From Bacillota bacterium (lineage in GTDB: Bacteria; Bacillota; Clostridia; Lachnospirales; Lachnospiraceae), in contig JAEWWQ010000301.1 in the NCBI GenBank assembly GCA_023458855.1, positions 1 to 5,222 on the forward strand: a stretch of DNA of 5,222 nt, given 5' to 3'. Positions 1-5,066 of the stretch are shown here, one piece after another. Below the pieces are notes generated by a model, which saw only the letters and a program-made list of their open reading frames with translations, was not told the origin of the DNA and did no database searches. Positions within the stretch are counted from its first letter, which is position 1. Every line of letters starts with the position of its first letter. The position numbers were made by a program, and so were the translations under genes.

Positions 1-41
1 TTCATTTTCCAGTTACCAGCGATAATTTTTTTTCTTGCCAT
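1..41 (-). CDS. tpiA: Triosephosphate isomerase, N-terminal fragment (cut by window edge)
   Basis: Only the first 13 complete codons are in the window, reading MARKKIIAGNWKM on the minus strand. This is the hallmark N-terminus of triosephosphate isomerase, which interconverts dihydroxyacetone phosphate and glyceraldehyde 3-phosphate in the cytoplasm. The Asn and Lys of the GNWKM motif (residues 10 and 12 here) correspond to the family's substrate-binding residues. The start is supported by an AAAGGAGA ribosome binding site (51-58) nine bases upstream. It follows pgk by 41 bp with no visible terminator, so it is almost certainly the next gene of the same transcript. The rest lies beyond the left edge, so integrity cannot be judged. 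Confidence 0.93.
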   Translation of the reverse strand, partial: MARKKIIAGNWKM

Positions 42-82
42 GATTGTAAATCTCCTTTATTAATTGTTTGTATTAGAATCGT

Positions 83-1291
83 TTATTTATCGTTAGCTGC
101 TGCTACACCTGGTAACTCTTTTCCTTCTAAAAATTCAAGAGATGCTCCACCACCTGTTGAGATATGAGTCATCTTGTCACCAAAGCCTAATTGGTTAACA
201 GCTGCTGCAGAATCACCACCACCGATGATTGTTGTTGCGTCTGTTTCAGCCAAAGCTTCTGCTACAGCGATTGTTCCTTTCGCAAGAACCGGATTCTCAA
301 AAACACCCATTGGTCCGTTCCAAACAACTGTCTTAGCAGATTTAACAGCATCTGCATACATTACTGCTGCTTTTGTTCCGATATCATGTCCCATCATGCC
401 AGCTGGTATATTATCTGATTCTACATTTGCTACTTCTATTTCAGCATCAATTGGATTAGGAAACTCTTTTGCTGCTGCTGTATCAATTGGTAAGAGAAGG
501 TTTTTGCCAAGCTTTTCAGCTTTTGCCATCATTTCTTTACAGTACTCAAGTTTCTCATCATCTACTAATGAACTTCCGATTTCATATCCTTTTGCTTTTA
601 AGAAAGTGAACGCCATACCACCACCAATGATCAATGTATCACATTTCTCAAGTAAGTTAGAAATAACGTTTAATTTATCAGCAACTTTTGCACCACCAAG
701 AATTGCAACAAAAGGTCTTACCGGATTTTCAACTGCATTTCCCAAGAAGTCTATTTCTTTTTGCATTAAATATCCAACTACTGCTGTGTCAACTAATTCA
801 GCAACACCAACATTAGAGCAGTGAGCTCTGTGAGCTGTACCAAATGCATCATTTACGAATACGTCACAAATAGAAGCAAGTTCTTTAGAGAAAGCTTCCC
901 CATTCTTTGTCTCTTCAATTCTGTAACGTGTATTCTCAAGTAATACGACATCACCGTCTTTCATTGCTTCAACAGCTGCTTTTGCATTTGCTCCAACAAC
1001 TTCTGCATCCGCTGCAAATTTTACTTCTTGTCCGAGTAACTCTGATAATTTTACCGCAACAGGAGCCAATGATAATTCTGGTTTTGCTTCTCCCTTAGGT
1101 TTTCCAAGATGAGAGCAAAGAATTACTTTACCACCATCCGCAATTAATTTTTTGATTGTAGGAAGTGCTGCTGTGAGACGGTTTGTATCTGTGATAACAC
1201 CATTTTTCAAAGGCACGTTAAAATCACATCTGCAAAGAACGCGTTTTCCTTTAACGTTAATATCATCTACTGATTTTTTGTTTAATGACAT
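83..1291 (-). CDS. pgk: Phosphoglycerate kinase, complete
   Basis: This 402-residue protein transfers the acyl phosphate of 1,3-bisphosphoglycerate to ADP, giving 3-phosphoglycerate and ATP (first ATP-yielding step of lower glycolysis, cytosolic monomer). The length is normal for bacterial PGK (about 390-420). Visible in order: the signature RVLCRCDFNVP at 17-27, SHLGKPKG at 60-67 (SHLGRPKG is more usual), LLENTRYR at 117-124, VNDAFGTAHRAH at 146-157, AILGGAKVADK at 196-206 opening the C-terminal domain, the nucleotide-binding GGGMAFTFL at 223-231, WNGPMGVFE at 324-332, GGGDSAAAV at 357-365 and the hinge/C-terminal ISTGGGASLEFLEGK at 377-391. All catalytic motifs look intact. The ATG start follows a TAAGGAGG site (1300-1307) by eight bases. 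It lies between gap (156 bp upstream, behind a terminator-like hairpin) and tpiA (41 bp downstream), so it is probably co-transcribed with tpiA. Confidence 0.98.
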   Translation of the reverse strand: MSLNKKSVDDINVKGKRVLCRCDFNVPLKNGVITDTNRLTAALPTIKKLIADGGKVILCSHLGKPKGEAKPELSLAPVAVKLSELLGQEVKFAADAEVVGANAKAAVEAMKDGDVVLLENTRYRIEETKNGEAFSKELASICDVFVNDAFGTAHRAHCSNVGVAELVDTAVVGYLMQKEIDFLGNAVENPVRPFVAILGGAKVADKLNVISNLLEKCDTLIIGGGMAFTFLKAKGYEIGSSLVDDEKLEYCKEMMAKAEKLGKNLLLPIDTAAAKEFPNPIDAEIEVANVESDNIPAGMMGHDIGTKAAVMYADAVKSAKTVVWNGPMGVFENPVLAKGTIAVAEALAETDATTIIGGGDSAAAVNQLGFGDKMTHISTGGGASLEFLEGKELPGVAAANDK

Positions 1292-1342
1292 GTGTATGTC
1301 CTCCTTATTATTGATTTAGTGCATATCCCCCGGAGGGTTTTG

Positions 1343-1377
1343 TATCATAGGAAGTTGTGAAGCAATTTCCTATGATA
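1343..1377. repeat. Long palindrome in the pgk leader region
   Basis: Two 15-base arms (1343-1357 and 1363-1377) surround a five-base loop, TGAAG on the plus strand. Fourteen positions are Watson-Crick; the exception is 1354/1366, which is G-U in plus-strand RNA but an A-C mismatch in the gap-pgk direction. It sits just downstream of the gap terminator and about 50 bp upstream of the pgk start. The minus-strand RNA is followed by CAAAAC, not a U tract, so it is not a classical intrinsic terminator. It could be a DNA operator, an mRNA-stabilising 5' stem or a processing site. The outer arm also contains TATGAT (1344-1349, minus strand), a good -10 match for pgk, but I see no convincing -35 at the right distance (TAGGAA with a 17-bp spacer). 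Confidence 0.6.
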
Positions 1378-1380
1378 TAA

Positions 1381-1415
1381 AAAATGGGTCCGATCCCATG
1401 GACCGGACCCATTTT
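1381..1415 (-). terminator. Intrinsic terminator after gap
   Basis: A perfect 12-bp stem pairs AAAATGGGTCCG (1381-1392) with its complement (1404-1415). After one A-C mismatch, three more pairs close on a three-base loop. On the minus strand the GC-rich stem is followed immediately by a T-rich run (TTTT of the stem plus TTATAT), as expected for a rho-independent terminator 32 bp after the gap stop codon. It should separate gap from pgk-tpiA at least partly, allowing different expression levels. The stem is also flanked by TTTT on the plus strand, but no plus-strand gene ends here. Confidence 0.85.
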
Positions 1416-1447
1416 AGGATCTTACTTTATATTCAGGTATTCTCGAA

Positions 1448-2461
1448 TTATGCTAATTCTGAGAAGTATTTGATTGTACGAACCATCTGGCTTGTGTATG
1501 AATTCTCATTATCATACCATGAAACAACTTGTACCTGTGTATTTCCATCTTCCATTGGAGATGCCATAGTCTGTGTTGCATCGAATAATGAACCAAATCT
1601 CATACCAACGATATCACTGGATACTAATTGTTCTTCTGTATATCCGTAAGATTCTGTTACTGCTGCTTTCATAGCTGCATTGATTTGATCTACTGTAACG
1701 ATTCCTTTAACAACTGCTACTAAGATTGTAGTAGAACCTGTTGGGGTAGGTACACGCTGAGCAGCTCCGATTAATTTTCCGTTTAATTCCGGAATAACTA
1801 AACCGATTGCTTTAGCTGCGCCTGTTGAGTTAGGAACAATATTTACAGCAGCTGCACGTGATCTTCTTAAGTCACCATTTCTTTGTGGTCCGTCAAGAGT
1901 CATCTGATCCCCTGTGTAAGCATGAATTGTGTTCATGATACCAGATTGAACTGGAGCCAGTTTGTTCAATGCATCAGCCATAGGTGCCAAGCAATTTGTT
2001 GTACATGAAGCAGCTGAAATAATTGTATCATCAGCTTTTAATGTTGTGTGGTTTGTGTTGTAAACGATTGTAGGAAGGTCATTTCCTGCTGGAGCAGAAA
2101 TAACAACTTTACGAGCACCTGCATTGATATGAGCCTGTGCTTTTTCTTTTGATGTATAGAAGCCTGAACATTCTAATACAACGTCAACTTTTAATTCTCC
2201 CCATGGGCAATTATTAGCATCTGGGAATTTATAGATTTTAATTTCTTTTCCATCAACTGTGATAGAATCTTCTCCTGCTGTAACTTTATCAGCTAAAGCA
2301 TATCTTCCTTGTGATGAATCATATTTTAATAAGTGTGCTAACATTTTAGGGCTTGTTAAGTCATTGATTGCCACTACTTCATATCCTTCTGCACCGAACA
2401 TCTGTCTGAATGCAAGACGACCAATACGGCCAAAACCATTGATTGCTACTTTAACTGCCAT
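1448..2461 (-). CDS. gap: Glyceraldehyde-3-phosphate dehydrogenase, NAD-dependent type I
   Basis: This 337-residue enzyme oxidatively phosphorylates glyceraldehyde 3-phosphate to 1,3-bisphosphoglycerate in glycolysis (cytosolic homotetramer). The Rossmann motif NGFGRIGR is at 8-15, and Asp34 in AINDL is the residue that normally selects NAD over NADP. The catalytic Cys153 lies in SAASCTTNC, with the partner His180 in NTIHAYTGDQ. RRSRAAAVNIVPNSTGAA (199-216) and AQRVPTPTGS follow in the catalytic domain. Near the C-terminus the usual WYDNEWGY/WYDNEWSY motif reads WYDNENSY. As I recall, this variant belongs to a subgroup of clostridial and Bacteroides-like enzymes, so it is probably lineage-specific and not damage. 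The ATG follows an AGGAGGA site (2469-2475) by seven bases. It is the first gene of the gap-pgk-tpiA cluster, with candidate promoters upstream and a strong terminator downstream. No cggR-type regulator gene precedes it; the neighbour is a divergent hisK-type gene. Confidence 0.98.
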   Translation of the reverse strand: MAVKVAINGFGRIGRLAFRQMFGAEGYEVVAINDLTSPKMLAHLLKYDSSQGRYALADKVTAGEDSITVDGKEIKIYKFPDANNCPWGELKVDVVLECSGFYTSKEKAQAHINAGARKVVISAPAGNDLPTIVYNTNHTTLKADDTIISAASCTTNCLAPMADALNKLAPVQSGIMNTIHAYTGDQMTLDGPQRNGDLRRSRAAAVNIVPNSTGAAKAIGLVIPELNGKLIGAAQRVPTPTGSTTILVAVVKGIVTVDQINAAMKAAVTESYGYTEEQLVSSDIVGMRFGSLFDATQTMASPMEDGNTQVQVVSWYDNENSYTSQMVRTIKYFSELA

Positions 2462-2497
2462 TTGTAATTCCTCCTAGAATTAAATAAATATTTTTTT

Positions 2498-2526
2498 ATG
2501 AAAATCATATGATATATGATTGTCAA
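2498..2526 (-). promoter_or_regulatory. Candidate gap-proximal promoter with palindrome in spacer
   Basis: On the minus strand a perfect TTGACA (2521-2526) is followed, after exactly 17 bases, by TTTCAT (2498-2503). The latter matches the -10 consensus at four of six positions but lacks the important second A. The spacer contains the perfect 10-bp palindrome ATCATATGAT (2504-2513) and a partial repeat of its right half (ATATGAT, 2514-2520), a layout that could bind a repressor or simply bend DNA. Transcripts would start near 2491, about 30 bases before the gap start codon. The call rests on the -35 and spacing. Confidence 0.45.
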
Positions 2527-2544
2527 ATTTTTATCAGCACGTTT

Positions 2545-2573
2545 ATTTTACAAGGTTCAGTAAAAAAATTCAA
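2545..2573 (-). promoter_or_regulatory. Candidate distal gap promoter
   Basis: On the minus strand TTGAAT (2568-2573, four of six consensus bases) and TAAAAT (2545-2550, five of six) are separated by exactly 17 bases. This would give a 5' leader of roughly 75-80 bases ahead of gap. It has a better -10 than the proximal candidate but a weaker -35. Either or both could be used for this normally very highly expressed gene. Confidence 0.45.
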
Positions 2574-2642
2574 GATGTATTTTCAAAAATCTTATTAAAA
2601 TTTAGTGAATAATGGAAAATGAGCCTTTCTTAGATGTTCTTT

Positions 2643-2671
2643 TTGCTTTTTTTATCAAAATCGGTTACACT
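2643..2671 (+). promoter_or_regulatory. Candidate promoter for the histidinol-phosphatase gene
   Basis: TTGCTT (2643-2648) and TACACT (2666-2671) are spaced by 17 bases on the plus strand, placing a start near 2678, about 40 bases before the ATG. The -35 matches only TTG and the -10 matches four of six, consistent with a modest housekeeping promoter. The surrounding 2574-2717 is AT-rich, and I see no riboswitch or T-box leader in it. Confidence 0.35.
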
Positions 2672-2717
2672 CTACCTAGGGTTTTTACGAAACATAAACA
2701 AATAGGAGGAAATTACT

Positions 2718-3533
2718 ATGGCACTCACATCTGATTTTCATTTACACTCTGATTTTTCCGGCGACTCCACTGCAAAAATGGAGGATATGATTCTTGCCGG
2801 AATTCAAAAAGGGCTTACTCACATGTGCTTTACTGAACATCATGATATTGATTATGTATATGAAGAAAACCAGGATCCTGTTTTCTTGCTCAATGTAGAT
2901 TCTTATCTTTATGACCTGGCCACACTGAAAGAAAAATACCGTAATCAGATTCAGGTTCTATTTGGTGTTGAGCTTGGTATTCAGACACATATCAAAAAGG
3001 AACTGCTGATATTTGCCAGAGGACATGAATATGATTTCATCATTGCTTCTGCACATATCTGTCACGGGAAGGATCCATACTATTCTGGTTTCTTTGAAGG
3101 CCGTACTGTTCAGGAAGCTTATGATGAATACTTTTCTGCTATTATTGAAGATATTAAAGCTTTTCATAATTATGATGTATTTGGACATCTGGACTATGTG
3201 GTCCGCTATGGGCAAAAAAAGAATCCTGATTATTCTTATGCGCAGCATGCGGACAGGATTGACGAAATATTAAAATTACTAATTGAGAACGAAAAAGGAA
3301 TTGAACTAAATACGGGCGGCTTTCGTGCCGGTTTGAATGAACCTAACCCAAGTGTTGATATTATCAGACGTTATAAAGAGATGGGCGGTGAGATTATTAC
3401 TGTCGGTTCAGATGCCCATAAACCGGAAGATATCGCAGGCAATTTTGACAAGGCTTCCGACATCTTAAAATCATTGGGATTCAAATACTATTGTATCTTC
3501 GAAAATCGTTTGCCTGAATTCAAAATACTGTAA
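2718..3533 (+). CDS. hisK: Histidinol-phosphatase, PHP family (HisK/HisJ type)
   Basis: This 271-residue PHP-superfamily phosphoesterase most likely hydrolyses histidinol phosphate to histidinol, the penultimate stage of histidine biosynthesis. The trinuclear metal site typical of PHP enzymes is complete: DFHLH (6-10), the TEHHD block with Glu40, His41 and His42, Glu85 in FGVELG, His113 and His116 in ASAHICHG, HLDYVVRY with His157 and Asp159 (157-164), and GSDAHKPEDI with Asp232 and His234 (230-239). Length matches monofunctional HisK proteins (about 260-280). The ATG follows an AGGAGGA site (2704-2710) by seven bases. It is the only plus-strand gene, divergent from gap and not beside other his genes, so the substrate is inferred from family resemblance; another small phosphomonoester cannot be excluded. 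Its stop codon overlaps the left end of the palindromic element at 3531-3829. Confidence 0.9.
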   Translation: MALTSDFHLHSDFSGDSTAKMEDMILAGIQKGLTHMCFTEHHDIDYVYEENQDPVFLLNVDSYLYDLATLKEKYRNQIQVLFGVELGIQTHIKKELLIFARGHEYDFIIASAHICHGKDPYYSGFFEGRTVQEAYDEYFSAIIEDIKAFHNYDVFGHLDYVVRYGQKKNPDYSYAQHADRIDEILKLLIENEKGIELNTGGFRAGLNEPNPSVDIIRRYKEMGGEIITVGSDAHKPEDIAGNFDKASDILKSLGFKYYCIFENRLPEFKIL

Positions 3534-3829
3534 ACCGCAAAGGTTACTGCAAAATTAATGCACAACATAGTTCATTCGCAACGCGCTTCCGCTCGGATTG
3601 TTACTATTCAGCTTATGGCTTCATAGCAACAAATGATGCACAGAAATGATACAATGTATCATTTCTGTGCATGAAAAACTTGGATTTTCTGTGACCTTCG
3701 CTCACAAAAAACACCTCGTGGTATCTAATGCTGAACTATAACTTGGATTCAGCATGCAATGGTAGCATTCATACAGTTGCTCATCAAACTATGTTGTGCA
3801 TCAATTTTTGTTTTATAAGTAACGGTTTA
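3531..3829. mobile_element. MITE-like or structured imperfect palindromic element
   Basis: The gene-free stretch between hisK and mnmA is almost entirely this element; I see no convincing coding frame in it. Its ends match as inverted repeats, TAAACCG (3531-3537) and CGGTTTA (3823-3829). Further in, 3550-3572 pairs with 3787-3810, 22 of 23 positions with one bulged base, including a perfect 15-bp core (3558-3572 with 3787-3801). GCAAC (3578-3582) then pairs with GTTGC (3776-3780). Inside are local hairpins: GTTACTAT / ATAGCAAC around 3600-3630, the perfect 17-bp stem at 3636-3672, TGTGA/TCACA at 3690-3706 and ATGCTGAA/TTCAGCAT at 3728-3755. A 10-base direct repeat (AACTTGGATT) occurs at 3677 and 3740. 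The TA at each outer end would suit an IS630/Tc1-type TA target duplication, but no transposase is present. Alternatives are a structured non-coding RNA or a composite bidirectional terminator. The palindromic architecture is clear; the class is uncertain. Confidence 0.6.
3636..3672. repeat. Perfect 17-bp hairpin at the centre of the intergenic element
   Basis: Arms 3636-3652 and 3656-3672 are perfectly complementary around a three-base loop (AAT on the plus strand). It lies near the middle of the 3531-3829 element. Neither side is followed by a clear T run (GAAAAAC on plus, CATTTG on minus), so it does not look like a standard terminator. It shares the motif ATGCACA with the element's arm at 3558-3564. 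Confidence 0.85.
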
Positions 3830-3843
3830 TCACTAAACAGTCT

Positions 3844-3867
3844 AAAATGAAATGATCCCTCATTTTT
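3844..3867. terminator. Weak possible terminator between hisK and mnmA
   Basis: A short hairpin with AATGA (3851-3855) and TCATT (3860-3864) around TCCC is followed on the plus strand by further Ts (3865-3867). An alternative stem pairs AAAATGA (3844-3850) with TCATTTT (3860-3866). On the minus strand it lies just after the mnmA stop codon. The stem is short and AT-rich, so it would be a weak terminator for either converging gene. I found no stronger candidate here apart from the palindromic element itself. Confidence 0.3.
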
Positions 3868-3876
3868 AAGATTAAT

Positions 3877-4953
3877 TTAAAGAATTGTTCCACCACCAAG
3901 TACATATTCACCTTCATAAAAAACAACTGCCTGTCCTGGTGTGATCGCCCTGACCGGCTTATCAAAGGTACATCTGACTTTTTCATCGTCTACCCGTTCT
4001 ATCAGACACATATCGCCGCGATGACTGTAACGAATCTTTGCCAGTACTTTCCTTGGCTCAGTTAAACCTTCAATTGACATAAAATTCAGGTTTTTGCATA
4101 CTAATTCTGTCGCAAAAACATCTTCATTTTCACCAATAACCACTTCATTCGTTTCCGGACGGATTTCAGTTACAAATACAGGATGTCCAAGTGCAAGGTT
4201 CAATCCTTTTCTTTGACCTATGGTATAGTGAGTGATTCCTTTATGGTATCCCAGAATCTCCCCATCCACTGTCACAAAATTCCCGGCACCCGGTACTCTG
4301 CCAGCTGCTGCTTCATCAATAAATCCTGCATAATCATTATCCGGAATAAAACAGATTTCCTGACTATCCGGTTTGTGTGCCACTGGTAACTGCATTTCTT
4401 TTGCGATACTTCGAATCTCATCCTTGGTATATTCTCCAACCGGCATCATGGTATGTGCCAGTTGATACTGCGTGAGATTATATAATGCATATGTCTGGTC
4501 TTTTTCTGCCGTTGCCGACATGCGAAGTGCATATCTGCCATTTGGCAGTTTGTCTACTCTTGCATAATGCCCGGTCGCTATATATTCTGCTCCAATTGCG
4601 AGACTTCTCTGCAATAGTGATTCCCACTTCACATAGCGGTTACATGCAATACAGGGATTTGGTGTCCTTCCCTGCAAATACTCTTCTACAAAATAATCCA
4701 TCACATTTTTTTTAAATTCTCTTTTAAAATTCATAACATAATATGGAATATCAAGTGCCTGGGCAACACGTCTGGCGTCATCCACCGCAGACAGTCCACA
4801 GCACCCGCCGTTTTCTTCCTTGATGGCTTCTTCCTCATCCTGCCATATCTGCATCGTGACACCCACCACATCATAGCCCTGTTTTTTTAATAAATAGGCA
4901 GCCACGGAAGAATCAACACCTCCGGACATTCCTACTACGACTTTTTTACTCAT
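3877..4953 (-). CDS. mnmA: tRNA-specific 2-thiouridylase MnmA
   Basis: This 358-residue enzyme (usual family length about 350-380) adenylates U34 in the anticodon of Lys, Glu and Gln tRNAs and inserts sulfur to give s2U34, which improves decoding. Visible parts: the PP-loop ATP-pyrophosphatase motif SGGVDSS at 10-16, GRTPNPCIACN at 95-105 with catalytic Cys101, GHYAR at 128-132, KDQTYAL at 151-157, and DSQEICFIPD at 196-205 with the second catalytic Cys201, then the C-terminal beta-barrel region ending in GGGTIL. A Cys-Cys pair (51-52, NGGCCGLSAVDDARRVA region) is a feature I associate with Firmicutes members. The ATG follows GGAGA (4961-4965) by seven bases. It lies 113 bp downstream of a nifU-type gene on the same strand, fitting a sulfur-mobilisation operon in which a cysteine desulfurase supplies the sulfur (inference; nifS is not in the window). 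It converges with hisK. Confidence 0.98.
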   Translation of the reverse strand: MSKKVVVGMSGGVDSSVAAYLLKKQGYDVVGVTMQIWQDEEEAIKEENGGCCGLSAVDDARRVAQALDIPYYVMNFKREFKKNVMDYFVEEYLQGRTPNPCIACNRYVKWESLLQRSLAIGAEYIATGHYARVDKLPNGRYALRMSATAEKDQTYALYNLTQYQLAHTMMPVGEYTKDEIRSIAKEMQLPVAHKPDSQEICFIPDNDYAGFIDEAAAGRVPGAGNFVTVDGEILGYHKGITHYTIGQRKGLNLALGHPVFVTEIRPETNEVVIGENEDVFATELVCKNLNFMSIEGLTEPRKVLAKIRYSHRGDMCLIERVDDEKVRCTFDKPVRAITPGQAVVFYEGEYVLGGGTIL

Positions 4954-5018
4954 CTGACAATCTCCATTTTAATTCTATCTATACAATATGAATCGGTATG
5001 CCGTTTCACTTGTCATGA

Positions 5019-5047
5019 ATTATACTTTTCATAAAAGTATATCATTA
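5019..5047 (-). promoter_or_regulatory. Hairpin overlapping a candidate mnmA promoter
   Basis: In the nifU-mnmA gap a perfect 9-bp stem (5021-5029 with 5033-5041, loop CAT on the plus strand) overlaps an exact TATAAT on the minus strand (5019-5024). The hexamer 17 bases upstream, TAATGA (5042-5047), is a poor -35. The minus-strand stem is followed by ATTCATG, not a U run, so it is not a good terminator. It may be a minor internal promoter or a processing stem separating nifU from mnmA; co-transcription with nifU remains the simpler view. Confidence 0.3.
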
Positions 5048-5066
5048 CATCCCTAAGACTGTCCAA

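Noticed and set aside
174..824. Long plus-strand open frame of 216 codons opposite pgk
   Set aside because: It is fully antisense to a highly conserved pgk, is rich in Ser/Thr/Pro/Ala as expected for a reverse-frame shadow, and has no good ribosome binding site or recognisable motif.
1398..1649. Plus-strand open frame of 83 codons over the gap 3' end
   Set aside because: It starts inside the terminator hairpin and overlaps the conserved gap C-terminus antisense; no ribosome binding site or family resemblance.
2572..2593. AAGAT/ATCTT short stem upstream of gap
   Set aside because: Only five pairs with a long loop in AT-rich DNA; not distinguishable from chance and not placed as a terminator or riboswitch.
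2462..2717. Possible riboswitch or T-box leader upstream of gap or hisK
   Set aside because: No conserved T-box, purine, TPP, SAM or similar core seen, and no terminator/antiterminator pair precedes either start codon.
2958..3273. Open frames on both strands within the hisK-type gene
   Set aside because: Both overlap a complete PHP enzyme with all metal ligands; their composition is that of frame shadows.
3636..3672. Intrinsic terminator for hisK or mnmA
   Set aside because: The stem is long and perfect but is not followed by a T run on either strand; treated as a structural part of the element.
3531..3829. CRISPR array in the repeat-rich intergenic region
   Set aside because: Repeats are inverted arms and one 10-base direct repeat, not regularly spaced identical repeats with unique spacers.
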